Source of the DNA: Diadophis punctatus similis
Taxonomy: Eukaryota > Chordata > Lepidosauria > Squamata > Dipsadidae
DNA length: 64,000 nt
Direction of reading: 5' to 3'
NCBI GenBank assembly: GCA_023053685.1
Contig: JALIGW010000010.1
Span: forward strand, 13,809,919-13,873,918
Shown piece by piece: positions 1-11,290 of this stretch (its first letter is position 1; each line of letters begins with the position of its first letter). A program made the position numbers and the translations under genes. Below the pieces are notes generated by a model that was not told the origin of the DNA, made no database searches, and worked only from the letters and a program-made list of their open reading frames with translations.

Positions 1-2340
1 GTTGGTATAATTTTGTATTTGTGGACATAATATAAACCCCTAAATATTTAATCTTTTGAACTACTTCAAAACCTGTTGCCTTTTCTATTTCTTCTTTTTG
101 GCTTCTTGTCACATTTTTAACTATTATTTTTGTTTTGACTGTATTTATCTTAAAACCAGATACTTGTCCATATAAATTGATTGTATCCATCAAAATTCTA
201 ATAGATTGTAGTGGTTGGGTCAGAGTAACAATCAGGTCATCCGCAAAAGCTCGTAATTTATATTATTCCTGTCTAATCTTAATCCCCTTTATTGTATCAA
301 GTTCTCTTATTTTGCTGAGTAGTATTTCCAAACTCAAGATAAACAACAAAGGAGATAAAGGACATCCTTGTCTTGTTCCTTTTTCTATATTAAAATTATC
401 TGTTAACCCACCATTAATTATTATTTGCGCTGTTTGTTTTTGGTATATTGCCTGAATAGATTGTACAAAATAATCTCCAAGTTGTAATTTTTCTATTAAC
501 TTTAATAAAAATCACCAATTCAATCTATCAAAGGCTTTCTCAGCATCCAAAAATATCAATGTTGCAGGGACCTGGTTGTTCTTTCCCAAATAATCTAATA
601 AATTAACAACTTGTCTAACATTAGTTTTCATTTGTCTACCTGTTAAAAACCCAGTTTGATCATGATGTATTGTCTGTTGTAAAACTATCATTAGTCTATT
701 TGCTAAGATTTTTGCAAAAATTTTATAATCTAAGTTTAGAAGTGAAATCGGCCTGTAATTTTTTGGGTCTGTAAGATCTTGACCCTCTTTTGGGATCAGA
801 GAGATAAAAGCAGTTTTCCAAGATGGAGGTACAGTGCCTCCCTTCTGGATATTGTTAAACAGATCTTTAAGTGGTTCCACCATTTCCTCCTGCAATTTTT
901 TATAATAAACAGCGGTTAATCCATCTGTCCCCGGGGCCTTGCCCACTTTTAATTGTTTAATTGCCAATGCAATCTCTTCTGAAGTTATCAATTGATTTAA
1001 GGTATCCCTCTGAATCTCAGTAACTGTATGAATATTTTGTTGCTGTAAATACCTATCTATCTCTTCTTCCCTAACTTTATCCCCACTATATAATCCTGAA
1101 TAGAAATCTAAGAATGATTTTTTAATGAATTCTTGTTCATAAGTTTCTTTACCCTTATATCTAATTTTTTCAATAGTTCTTGATTTTTGCTTCTTTCTTA
1201 ACATGTATGCCAGCCACCTCCCTGGTTTGTTTGCGTTACTAAAAATATTAAATTTTGCATACTGTAAGTTGGTTGCCACTTGGTCTGCCATTAACATATT
1301 GAACTGACCCCTTAATAAGTTAATTACCTCTTTAATTTTCCTATCCATTGGATTAGAAATTAAGGCCCTTTCCTGTCTTTTAATCTCTTCTTCCAATTCT
1401 TTCCTCTTTTCCTCTTTTTTCTTCTAAATTTATTATTCAAATAAATCAAAATACCTCTCATGTAAGCTTTACTGGCATCCCAAACCATTTCCAAAGATGT
1501 GCCCTTCTGCATATTATTAACAAAAAATTCTTTCATTAATTTTTTACATTCCCTCACATTATCCTCATATCTAAATAAATTATCATTTAACCTCCATGAC
1601 CTTCTGGGTCCATTGTTATCTTGCAATTCCAGCCAGACAGGACTATGATCTGTTAATACTCTTGAACATATCTTCATCTTCTTTACCCTAGAAAAAAGAT
1701 TATTAGTAATCAAAATAAAATCAATCCTTGAAAAAGATTGATGTCTATCGGAGAAAAAGGTAAAGTCCTTTTCTTCCATATTTCTTTCACGCCAGACGTC
1801 CCTCAGCTCCCAATCTTCCATCATTTCAAAAAAAGACTTTGGCAATTTGGCTCTTGAAAAAGTATTTTGGCTTGGACCCTTCTTGTCCTTTTTAACGTCT
1901 TGTACACCATTCCAATCTCCCAGAAGGATACAGGTATTATAATCCCATTGTATTAACTTTGTATGTAAAAAATCATAAAATTTCTCTTGTTGTTGGTTCG
2001 GGGCATATACACCAATCACCAGTGTTCTTTCTCCTTTAATTAAAAGTTCTATAGTTAAAAATCTTCCTTGATCGTCTGCTTCAATCAATTTGGCAATCAG
2101 GTTTTTTTTAACATATATTACAATACCATTTCTTTTTTCTGGTGCTGATGATACGAATTGTAGTCCTAGTTTTGAATTTAGCAAATATTTTTGGTCTTGT
2201 TTTCTAATGTGTGTTTCTTTAAGGCAGACCACATCATTATTAAATTGTTTAAGGTAATGAAATATTTTCCTTCTTTTCTGTGGTGAGTTTAATCCATTAA
2301 CGTTCCAGGTTGAATCTTGCATCTTGACTCCAGTTTCCAG
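1..2340 (-). pseudogene. L1-clade LINE ORF2 (endonuclease + reverse transcriptase), runs off left edge
   Basis: Minus-strand ORF2 of an L1-type LINE, which nicks target DNA and copies its own RNA into the break. The endonuclease part (about 2330-1430) opens with WNVNGLNSPQKRRK and carries KETH, LGDWNGV, FSRIDFIL and LTDHSPV. The reverse transcriptase (about 1396 to 1) shows GKAPGTDGL, YRPISLLN, DQTGFLTGRQ, LDAEKAFDRLNW, GTRQGCPLSPLLF and the catalytic FADD at about 238-249. A frame change near 1400 in an A-rich run separates the two domains. An in-frame TGA follows the FDRLNW motif and another stop lies just before FADD, so the copy is dead but fairly young. The C-terminal part lies beyond position 1. 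Confidence 0.88.
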
Positions 2341-2859
2341 TTGTATCCTGAATCTTGCATCATGACTCCAGTGTACAGTTTGTTTCGTGACTCTTGACTC
2401 TTGCATCTTCACTTCAGTTCCAGTTTGTATCATGACTCCTGAATATTGGCTTACGCAGTTCCAGTTTGCAGTCCAGCTCAGATCTTGTTTTCTGGCATCG
2501 TGGTTTCTGAATCCAGTCCTCCAGTATGGCCAGTTTGCATTCCAGTTTCCGGTTCTTGTTCATGGCAAACGTGTCTTCTGATTTTGAGATGTCGGTGAAT
2601 CCACTTTGTAACTCCAGAACAGGTCTTATGTTTGGCATCTGCTACCTTTGGGACTTGTGCCAAGGACAGTGAAATTTGCAATTAACTCTTGGACTTCGGC
2701 CAGCTGTCAAGATAAGGACTTAATAATGGGGGTTGTTTGGAACCGAGTGAATTCTGCCTGTCTTGTTCTGTATGAGTTTAATAAGTTATTATGAGATGCT
2801 TGCTGACTAAAACAGATCATGTTTGAGTGTTGTGTGTATGTAATTATTTGGATGTTGGT
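2341..2859. other. Unassigned sequence upstream of the L1 ORF2
   Basis: About 520 bases between the L1 endonuclease start and the old gypsy remnant. The first 350 bases are low-complexity and degenerate, with repeated words such as TTCCAGTTTG and CATGACTCC. They may be the L1 inter-ORF region or its 5' leader. No reading frame here resembles a known protein. Confidence 0.3.
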
Positions 2860-3411
2860 CGTGGGGACAGAACATCTTGAAACAGTGGATCAGTCAATTG
2901 CAAACCATTTGGCTGGTGGTCCATAAAGTCTTGGATGAAGCCAAGGCTGCCTATGAAGCACAAGCAGACAAGAAACAAATAGAACCTAGACCTTACAAAG
3001 TGGGGGACAAAGTTTACCTTTCCACCAAGTTTTTAAAATCTTTGCAGCAGTCTAAAAAGCTGGGCCCTAAATACATTGGGCTTTTCCCTATAGTTCATAT
3101 TATTAATCCTATCATGGTGGAATTGCAACTCCCTAAGTCATTACAGCAAGTCCACCCCGTTTTCCATTGTAGCTTGCTGAAGGCTGAATTCACCTGTGAT
3201 CTTTGTCTGGCTACTACCCCTGTTCCACCCCCTATTATGGTACAGGGCGAACAACATTTTGAAGTTCAAGAAATTCTAGAGTCTAGGAAATTCCGCGGAG
3301 CCACTCAGTACCTGGTGACTTGGAAATACCTCCCATTTTGACACAATAAATGGGTTCACAAAAAACATGTGCACGCCCCTAAATTAATACATATATTTCA
3401 TCAATTGTACC
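2860..3411 (+). pseudogene. Old Ty3/gypsy integrase C-terminus with chromodomain
   Basis: Remnant of the 3' end of a gypsy polyprotein. An open stretch of 154 codons (2877-3341) shows the integrase tail: an [10 protein letters not shown] helix, [33 protein letters not shown], and a chromodomain-like segment [20 protein letters not shown] followed by TWKYLPF. After an in-frame stop the frame still reads as the usual gypsy end to about 3410. The younger gypsy copy is inserted exactly there, and the old copy resumes at 8138. It lacks everything upstream of the integrase C-terminus. Chromodomains in this position are typical of chromovirus-type gypsy elements. Confidence 0.8.
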
Positions 3412-3689
3412 TGTTGTGTTCTGACTGACCTCTAACTGAATTCTAACTTGTTATGTCTAGCTGAACTCTCACTGAACTCTGATTTGTTATGTTCTAGCTG
3501 AACTCTAACTGAACTGTATGTTTTCACCCAGGTCCAGCGTTTGAATGCTCAAACGCTATTGGTTGTTGTGTCTGACAGCCCTCTATAAAAGAGCTAGCTG
3601 TCAGACCATGTTTTGCTGGTTGCTTGAGTGAGCTAAATAAAAGAGCTGTTCTGAAATCTGTCTCATGTGATCCTTACCCACTATCTACA
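3412..3689 (+). repeat. 5' LTR of the younger gypsy element
   Basis: 278 bases, TG...CA. It contains an internal near-repeat of CTCTAACTGAACTC/TCTGATTTGTTATG words, a TATA-like CTCTATAAAAGAG at about 3581 and a polyadenylation signal AATAAAAGAG at about 3637. It differs from the 3' LTR by only a few substitutions and small indels, which indicates a fairly recent insertion. Confidence 0.88.
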
Positions 3690-3828
3690 AGGGTTTGGGA
3701 CCAAGAGAACAAAGACTAGCCCTCAAGCGCTGCAACCAGCCAGGCAGCACTAGCCACATCTGCCTTCTCTCATTGGGAAATCTACCTTCCATCTGCCGGT
3801 GCCTTTCGACCCTGCCCATGAAAAATGG

Positions 3829-4560
3829 GACTCCTATATGTGACGTTTTGAGTGTTTCCTTGAAGCCAATGATCTGCTGGGGCTGGCAGACAACAGAAAA
3901 AGCACTTTATTTCTGAGTCACTGCGGGCCACAGGTGTTCGACACCACTGAATCGTTGTCTGACCCAACCCCAGTCCACACTGTGATGTGGCAGGTGCTCC
4001 AGGCAACACTGAAGACACACTACGCGCTCACCCCATCCAAGGTTGTCTGGCGCTACGAGTTCTGCCAGCGGATGCAGCAGGAGGGCGAGACCATCAACCA
4101 ATACATCGCCACCCTCCATAAAGCATCCGGCCACTGCGAGTTCTGCGACCTGGATGACATCCTACTTGACCAGCTCATCTGTGGCACGCAGGACATCAGC
4201 CTGCAACACCGGCTCCTGGCTCAGCCCAACCTCACGCTGGCTGCTGCCCTGGACAAAGCCAGAGCCGCTGAGTCCTCAACCAAAGCGGCTGAATCTCTGC
4301 ACTGTTTCGCCTCCTCTAAAAAGGACTGTAAGCCTCCTTCTGCAGTTCACAAGGACTCTGTTGAGGAGCCTGTAAGCAGTGACGATGAGGTCTGTCGCAC
4401 TGACCAGAAGCGCCCTCTGCCTCCCAAAGAAGTCCTGACTGCTTGTGTCAGCTGTGGGGGGGCGACACCCGAGGATATCGTGCAGATTTAGGGCCGTTAT
4501 CTGCCAACGGTGTGAAAGGAGAGGACATTTGACACGAGTCTGCCGTGCCATTCTGCCTCT
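3829..4560 (+). pseudogene. Gypsy gag (capsid and zinc knuckle), broken
   Basis: Gag-like capsid of the younger gypsy copy. The clearest frame is 3934-4491 (185 codons), including WRYEFCQRMQQEGETINQYI and the GQ-rich-helix equivalents that follow. Capsid sequence begins upstream (about 3829) in the same frame but is cut by a TGA near 3855. A frame change near 4455 leads into a CCHC zinc knuckle, CQRCERRGHLTRVC, at about 4504-4545, which would bind the element RNA. No full-length product is possible. Confidence 0.75.
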
Positions 4561-4639
4561 GAATGAGGCGCATGTGCAGGACAACCTTAGAGGCAAACTG
4601 TCAAATAGATTCTGGTGCGAAAACCAAAGACCGCGCCAG

Positions 4640-5960
4640 ACAACCTTTGCCATGCAGCTGGAAACCAACCAAATGCGGGTTGCCAGGGCCAGCTGCCCCT
4701 CCAAAAGGAAGATCATGGTCACCATCTCCATCGACGGAGCACCGGTCCAAATGGAAGTCGACACCGAGTCTGCAGTGTCTATCGTCACCTGGGAGACACT
4801 CAAGCTCGCCCTTCCGAGTCTCCGGTCTACCTGCCTGCAGGCAACCTCAATCTGCATCTCTGACTACTAGGGAAACCAGAACCCTGTCCTTGGAAAAGCC
4901 CGGGTCCACGTCAAATTCAACAAATTCGACAGACCTCTCCAGCTCACCATAGTCAACGGCAGCCTTCCGAGCCTCCTAGGACTTGATTGGTTCGACTCGC
5001 TTGGCCTAGGGGTGACCGGCGTCAATGCCATCGGAACTGCAAACCTGGACGACCTGTTTGACGAATTCCAGGACGTTTTCAGTGACAGCTTGGGCAAGTA
5101 TGTGGGGACTCCTATTTCATTTAGCCTTGATCCTAATGTCGCCCCCATTTGCCTTAAGCCTCGATGGGTCCCTCTCCCACTATGGGCCAAAATTGACAAA
5201 GAGCTGGACAAGCGCATCAAACAAGGCATTCTGGAGCCGGTCGATGATGCCAAATGGGAGACCCCCATAGTGACTCCTGTTAAAGGGGACAGCAGTATTA
5301 GAGTTTGTGTCGACTACAAATGTACCATCAATAAGGCTTTACAGCAGAGCGCCTATCTGGTGCCGATTGTGCATCATGTACTCTACTACTTAGGTCCTGG
5401 ACGCCTGTTCACTAAACTAGACCTTGTGCAGGTGTACCAGTAGCTGCCAGTAGATGGTGGTAATGCGGAAGCACAGACCATTGTAACTCACAGGGGAGCT
5501 TTTAAATGTCACAGGCTGCAGTTTGGAGTCAGCGTAGCCCCAGGGTTGTTCCAGAGTGTAATGGAACGTCTGTTGCAGAACATCCCCGGGGTCATACCAT
5601 ATTTTGATGACATCCTAACCTCTGCCTGTGACCAGGACCAGCTCCGCTGTCAAGTTAGAATGGTCCTGTCAAAAATGCATGCTGCTGGGCTTAAAGCCAA
5701 ACACAGCAAATGCTTGTTGGGGGTGCCTGAGGTCGAATTTTTAGGGTACTGAGTCAATGGCCAAGGCATCCACCCCACAGAAATCAAGCTAAGGGCAATC
5801 CATGAGGCTCCTGCCCCAAAAAAACAAACAGAGCTCAAAGCCTTCCTTGGGCTCCTAAATTTTTACAGCCTTTTTCTAAAAGACAAAGCCACTGTAGCCG
5901 AGCCTCTCCATAGGCTGCTGGCCGAAAACATTCCTTGGACATGGGGGCCCAGGGAGGCAT
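4640..5960 (+). pseudogene. Gypsy protease and reverse transcriptase, broken
   Basis: The protease region (about 4690-4870) carries DTESAVSIV where active aspartic proteases have DTGS, so the catalytic loop glycine is lost, and a stop follows at 4868. The reverse transcriptase spans about 5100-5755. It shows GILEPVDDAKWETPIV, FTKLDLVQVYQ and the catalytic IPYFDDIL at about 5595. It is interrupted by a TAG at 5441 and a TGA at 5751. The connection domain (FLGLLNFYS-like) continues to about 5960. Confidence 0.82.
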
Positions 5961-6330
5961 CAGCTTTCGCAGCTGTCAAACGACTACTAACCAATGACAG
6001 CTTCTTAATTCAATACAACAATACTTTGCCATTGGTCCTAGCGTGCGACGCATCCCCTGTAGGAGTCGGCACTGTGCTCAGCAACAAGTTTCCAAATGTG
6101 TCAGAGGCCCCTGTGGCCTATTACTCAAGGACTCTGTCCAGTGCAGAGCGGAACTACAGCCAACTGGACAGGGAGGCTTTGGCTTTAGTTGCTGGTGTCA
6201 AAAAAATCCACGAATATTTGTTTGGGAGGGATTTTGTTTTGGTTACGGACCACAAGCTGCTTCTGGGGCTTCTTGCTGGGGACCGCCCCACTCCGGTTTC
6301 CCTATCCCCCCATTTTGGCCATTGGGCCAT
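5961..6330 (+). pseudogene. Gypsy RNase H
   Basis: RNase H domain of the same polyprotein, which removes the RNA strand after reverse transcription. The frame 6026-6448 reads LACDASPVGVGTVLS, YYSRTLSSAERNYSQLDREA and VTDHKLLLGLL, giving the D-E-D acidic residues expected of the family. A frame change at about 6300 ends the recognisable domain. Confidence 0.8.
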
Positions 6331-6420
6331 CTTCCTCTCGCCTGGTACATGTGCCAGGAAAAGACATGGGCAATGTGGATGCTTTGAGCAGGTGCCCATT
6401 GCCCGACCTCCTTATGGACA

Positions 6421-7842
6421 TTGTCCCCGGAAGCTCCAGTCCTTTTGATTGACTTGGCTGATTCTGGACTGGTCACTTCTGCCGAGGTGGCTAAACACAT
6501 GGCCAAGGACCCCTCACTCAGAACTGTGTTGAACTGGGTGTGGAGGGGATGGCCAAAGGACCTGGTCAAGCCTGACCTTAAACCATATGAACAGAGACAG
6601 CATGAACTATCAGAACAAGGGGGCTGCCTCCTTTGGGGTGACCGAGTGGTCATACCAACCAGCCTGCCAGCTGGAATACTCAGGACTTTACATGAAGGCC
6701 ATCCGGGGATTGTCCGGATGAAAGCCTTGGCTAGGGGTTATGTTTGGTGGCCAAATATGGATGCAGAAATACAAAATTGGGTTGGGTTATGCAAACCTTG
6801 TCAAGAGTCATGGCCTGCTCCGCCCAAAGCACCAGTCCATGACGGAACAACCAAAAAGCCCCTGGTCGGAGCTACACACCGATTTCGCAGGCCCCTGCCA
6901 CTGCCAAATGTTTTTAATAATTGTCGATGCCTACTCAAAGTGGCACGAAATGTTTCCAATGGGTTCTACCACCGCTGAGGCAGTTATTAAGGTGCTCAGA
7001 CACCTTTTTGCCACACACGGCCTCCCGGACATCCTTGTAATGGTCCCCAATTTACGGCCACCAATTTCGAGGGGTACCTTGCTGATCTGGAAATTCGCCA
7101 TGCCCTGTCCTCGCCATTCCATCCAGTGACCAATGGACTGGTTGAATGATTTGTAAGGTCAGCAAAGGAAGCATTAGGTAGACTAGGCCCAGGGGACTGG
7201 CAGGCCCGCATAGATAAATTTCTGAGTACACAGCACATAACTCCAAGTGCTACCACTGGCCGTAGCCTGGCCAAACTCCTCATGGGTCGCAGGCTTAGAT
7301 CTGTCCTGGACTGTTTACACCCAAACTACGCCACTAAGGCAAAACCAGAGGTCACATAAAAAACCAGGGCCTTCTCCCTGGAAGATTCAGTATTTGCCCA
7401 GAATTATGCCGAGGACTCCCTGTGGCTCCCTGGGGTCATAGAAACAACCTTGGGTCCACTAACATATAAAATCCGCCTCCAGGTCAGATGCCTCTGGAAG
7501 AGGCACATAGATCAGCTATGCAACCGAATGAAAGGGGAATTTAATGAACCACAAATGGTAACACCCTGTGTTCTTCCCCTAGCTAACTCAAGCCCGAGTG
7601 TCTCGGAAGGCCTACCTGAGGAAGCTGAAGTCCAGCGGCGTCCTCAATTAGAACCGGTTCCACCAGTCGTAGAGGCCACGCCCGATACATTCCAGGAGCT
7701 TCCATGCTCCAACCCAAGGGCGACAGCAGACCTGTCCGAACAGACTGCTGCCTCACCTGAGACTGAGCTGCGCAGGTCAGGGAGAGTTTCCAAACGCCCC
7801 GCCTACCTGTGCGACTACATTTTGTCAGACTGCTCCATCTAG
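6421..7842 (+). pseudogene. Gypsy integrase and pol C-terminus, broken
   Basis: Integrase with an H-H-C-C zinc domain (LHEGHPG, CKPCQES) at about 6690-6815. The catalytic core continues in another frame (HTDFAG, IIVDAYSKW) at about 6870-6940 and is followed by THGLPDIL. A stop lies at 7127 and the E of the DDE triad is not clear. A C-terminal frame (7450-7842) contains HIDQLCNR and ends in a basic RRSGRVSKRP segment, which is common in vertebrate gypsy pol tails. At least three frame breaks are present. Confidence 0.78.
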
Positions 7843-7853
7843 AAGGGGAGGGG
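7841..7853 (+). promoter_or_regulatory. Polypurine tract
   Basis: AGAAGGGGAGGGG ends immediately before the TG of the 3' LTR. This is the expected position of the plus-strand primer for reverse transcription. Confidence 0.75.
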
Positions 7854-8132
7854 TGTTGTGTTCTGACTGACCTCTAACTGACCTCTAACTTGTTATGTCT
7901 AGCTGAACTCTCACTGAACTCTGATTTGTTATGTTCTAGCTGAATTCTAACCAAACTGTATGTTTTCACCCAGGTCCAGCATTTGAATGCTCAAACGCTA
8001 TTGGTTGTTGTGTCTGACAGCCCTCTATAAAAGAGCTAGCTGTCAGACCGTGTTTTGCTGGTTGCTTGACTGAGCTAAATAAAAGAGCTGTTCTGAAGTC
8101 TGTCTCATGTGATCCTTACCCACTATCTAACA
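7854..8132 (+). repeat. 3' LTR of the younger gypsy element
   Basis: 279 bases, nearly identical to the LTR at 3412-3689. It is followed by the second copy of the target duplication GTACC at 8133-8137. Confidence 0.88.
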
Positions 8133-8137
8133 GTACC

Positions 8138-8540
8138 CTGACAAACCTTGCTGATTTTGTTTTCTTTGTCACCCTTCCCTCTTTTTGTTTTCTTTCAGGT
8201 GGACTCCATTTTTCTAGGGGGGGGCAGCATGTCAGGTCCCATATATTTCTATTGGGATGCTGGCATTCTGGTGGGAGGGGGAAGGATTGGAGGGATCTCT
8301 ATCTGAAGTTTCTGTTTCTATTTCCTGCATTGCTGGGCCATTAGTTTCCATTTCCTGCATTGCTGTACTGTGGGAGGGGTTTTGTTTGCACTGCTTTAAA
8401 TTGCTGTTTTTTAAGTGGGAAGATTTAGTTCCTGCCTAGACCTCTTGCTATCACAAGCCTTTCAATAAAAGCTGCTTTTGGAACTGCAGTTTCAGGAGTC
8501 CTGCTTTCTTCAGAAGACTGGAGAGGCAAGACCTTACACA
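8138..8540 (+). mobile_element. 3' end and probable LTR of the older gypsy element
   Basis: Continuation of the split chromodomain gypsy copy. A G-rich run at about 8216-8224 resembles a polypurine tract, and a probable LTR runs from TGTCAGG at 8230 to about 8540. It contains a polyadenylation signal (CAATAAAAG at about 8463). No second LTR is visible, so the LTR limits are inferred. Confidence 0.45.
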
Positions 8541-8950
8541 TGGAGATGCTGGTGGTGGGCATGGCACTGATCTACAATGTGGGGGCAGCCATCTGGGCCA
8601 GAATGAAGTCAGCCTTAGATCTGACCCATGGGGCCACCCTGGAGCCAGTGAGGGGCTGCCCCGCCCTGTCACCTGGACATGAGCAAAGGAGGCGGCGAGT
8701 GCATGGGGCCTTGTGTCCTTGGGGACTATCTTGCCCCACAGGCTGACTGCATTCTGAGCACTTCCCTTTCACTCAGGATGCCAGTGCTTGCCACCCCCTG
8801 GGCATGCCCGCAGAGGGCGGGGTGGGGCATTCCCTCACTGGCTCCAGGGAGGCTACAAAGGTCAGATCAAAGGCTGACCACATTCTGGCCCAGATGGCTG
8901 CCACCACCACATTGTAGATCAGTGCCTTTCCCACCACCAGTGCCTCCATG
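8541..8950. repeat. Imperfect inverted repeat (arms about 130 bases)
   Basis: The arm at 8541-8672 is matched in reverse complement by 8810-8950. Shared words include GCACTGATCTACAATGTG, GCAGCCATCTGGGCCAGAAT and CTGGAGCCAGTGAGGG. A spacer of about 140 bases lies between the arms. Identity by eye is roughly 85 percent. No terminal motif or target duplication was found, so its class is unknown. Confidence 0.7.
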
Positions 8951-9149
8951 GCCCATTTGCTGGCCTGGCCTCACAGCCTGCGATGCTTCCCTTTCACCAG
9001 GACTGCCCCAGCCCCAGCCCCAGCCCCAGCAAACGGCAGCACATCCAATGGCAGCACTGTCAATCACTCCCCCTCCCCTCATCCCTTCCTGAGCACGGAG
9101 GAAGCATTCCTGCAGTTCTGCATCAATCCTGGAAGGAGATTGGAATGAG

Positions 9150-9221
9150 AAGGAAGGAAGGAAGGAAGGAAGGAAGGAAGGAAGGAAGGAAGGAAGGAAG
9201 GAAGGAAGGAAGGAAGGAAGG
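9150..9221. repeat. (GGAA)n microsatellite
   Basis: Uninterrupted AAGG/GGAA tetranucleotide repeat, about 18 units. Confidence 0.97.
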
Positions 9222-9689
9222 AGATAGATTATGAAAGGAGGGAGGGTCTGAGGAAAGTCCTGTCTTAGCACTTGGCCACCAGCAGCCCTGCTGCCCTTTG
9301 GCCATCCCCTTGCCCCCTCCTCTCCTGGTGATCTCCCATCTTATAGCTGAAGATACTTTGGTTACAAAGCCAGGTCTCTTTGCAAGGAGAGGGCGTGGGC
9401 CTCCCTCTGACCCACACATGTTGCTCTCCCGCACACACCATGAGCAACCTGGCCAAGGAGAGCGAATACAGCAGCAGCAGCCTCAAGGAGGAGCTATGTG
9501 CAGCTGGTTGCCCACTTGGGGAAGTGGGACTGGGCTAGTACATGTGACATTTGTTAAAAAAATAAATGAGAGACAAAACACTAAAAAGGGTAAGAGAGGA
9601 TCCATTGCAGAAAGAAGTGGTGGTGCTGAAGCAGAGTCCTAGGAGGGTTAGAGATTTATGAAAACATTACCAGTTTCTGACCATTAAAC

Positions 9690-10738
9690 TGATTAAAAGA
9701 GAAGTAAGTTTAAGATGGTTGGTGCCAGAGGAAATACTAGTGAATTGGGAAGGCAAGAGATACAGACTGGACTCATTAGATAAGGCATTAGAATTCTATG
9801 ATAACTTTATTGATCTAAATGAGGAACAAGAAACAAGGGAAGAATCCAAAGGTCAGAGACAAAAGGAACTGACGGGTGAAGAGAGGAATGTACAACAAAC
9901 AGGTGAAGAGGCAGAGAGAGCAATACAAGAAAGAGCGAGAGCAAAAGACCAGAGACAAATAAGAACAACTAGGAGAATAAGACCTATATACAAATAAATG
10001 AGATGGAGGGGATAAACGAGATGTTATCAATAAACATAAATGGATTGAATTCCCCCATAAAAAGGAATTTTTTTCTCACGATTACAAAAATTAAAAGTAG
10101 ATATAATCTGTCTCCAAGAGACTCACATAAAAAAGCAACACAGTAAACTATTGGAGTGCCCCAAAATTGGGAAATTATACTTTGCATCAGCACAACAAAA
10201 GAAGAGAGGGGTAGCTCTGTATATTAAAGATACAATACATTCCAAACAAATATACACAGATGAAGAAGGAAGAATTTTAATGGCGGAGATAGTAATGAAC
10301 CAAAGAAGGATACTCATGATAGCAATATATGCGCCAAATAACAAACAAGAAGAATTTTACCAAATACTCCATAAGGAAATATTGGAAATGGAATATGAAA
10401 ACATCTGCATTGTAGGAGATTTTAATGCAATAGTGGATGCAAAATTAGACTATAGAAGTAGCAGGGGGGGGGGAGAAGCAAGAAGGATACTCCCCAAGGC
10501 ATTCTTTCAAATAGAAGAAGAAACTTGTATACAGGACTTATGGAGAAAAATGAACTGGAGAAAAAATCAATATACATTTTACTTAAATAGATATAAATCA
10601 TGGTCCAGAATGGATATGATCTGATGACACCTGAACTAAGAACAAATGTACAAGAGATAGAGATAGAAACTAATAAATGGGCTGACCACAACCCAATAAA
10701 AATTAGCTGGAAAGGAGAAAAGAAAAGCTTGAGATGGA
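9690..10738 (+). pseudogene. L1 LINE: ORF1 tail and ORF2 endonuclease
   Basis: Plus-strand L1 piece. The frame at 9719-9997 is an ORF1 C-terminus (WEGKRYRLDSLDKALEFYDN, then a charged tail). ORF2 begins just after, with ININGLNSPIKR, ICLQETHIKK, IYAPNNKQEEF, IVGDFNAIVD and WSRMDMI. ADHNPIKI follows after a frame change near 10620. The reading is interrupted at 10739 by a hAT-like element and resumes at 11291. Frame changes show it is a dead copy. Confidence 0.82.
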
Positions 10739-10746
10739 CACTAAAC

Positions 10747-11282
10747 CAGGGGCGAGTTCCTAATTTTTTTACTACCACTCTGTGGGCGTGGCTTATTTTG
10801 TGGGTGTGGCTTGCTAGCCATGTGACAGGGTGGGCGTGGCTTCTTGGACTGCTGAAGGGAGGGGAACTGAGATAGGTCCTGCCGCCCATTCCCCCTCCCC
10901 TCAGCAGCTCGAGAAGCCTCAAATGTGCGAAAATGCCTAGGATCATCACCGCGCGTTCGTGGCTTCTCGGACTGCTGAAGGGAGGGGAATGGAGATTGCT
11001 CCTGCCGCCCGTTCTTTCAGCATCTCACGCGCTCCCTCAGCCATCCTCCCCTGCTTGGACTCACTGTGGGGTAGGAAGGCAGCGCATGCGCAGTGCTGGA
11101 AGCTCGGCTTCTGGGCATGCGCAGAAGAATTATTTTTTAAAAAAATTAAAATTAAAAAAATTTTTTTAAAAAAAAATGGCGGCGCCCAGGCACCGGCAAC
11201 CGACCGCACCGGTACTGTGACGTCACCAGCGGGCCGCTACCGGTGCTATAGAGTGGACCGCACCGGTAGGAACCCACCACTG
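10747..11282. mobile_element. hAT-like short DNA element inserted in L1
   Basis: 536 bases with inverted ends CAGGGGCGAGTTCCTA and TAGGAACCCACCACTG. It is flanked by a perfect 8-base duplication CACTAAAC (10739-10746 and 11283-11290). The 8-base duplication and CAG..CTG ends fit hAT. The interior is GC-rich with repeated ACCGGT words and has no transposase. Confidence 0.88.
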
Positions 11283-11290
11283 CACTAAAC

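Larger units (their letters stand above)
3412..8132 (+). mobile_element. Complete but decayed Ty3/gypsy LTR retrotransposon
   Basis: A 4.7-kb element with two nearly identical direct LTRs of 278-279 bases, both beginning TGTTGTGTTCTGAC and ending in CA. It is flanked by a 5-base target duplication, GTACC, at 3407-3411 and 8133-8137. A purine tract ends directly at the 3' LTR. The order inside is gag, protease, reverse transcriptase, RNase H, integrase, which is the Ty3/gypsy order. The coding region has several stops and frame changes, so it cannot make its own proteins. It sits inside an older gypsy copy, so the two insertions can be ordered in time. Confidence 0.9.

Noticed and set aside
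9298..9642. Possible gene at 9298-9642 (MSNLAKESEY-like reading near 9440)
   Set aside because: Overlapping frames on both strands disagree, no conserved motif is visible, and the flanks are repeats.
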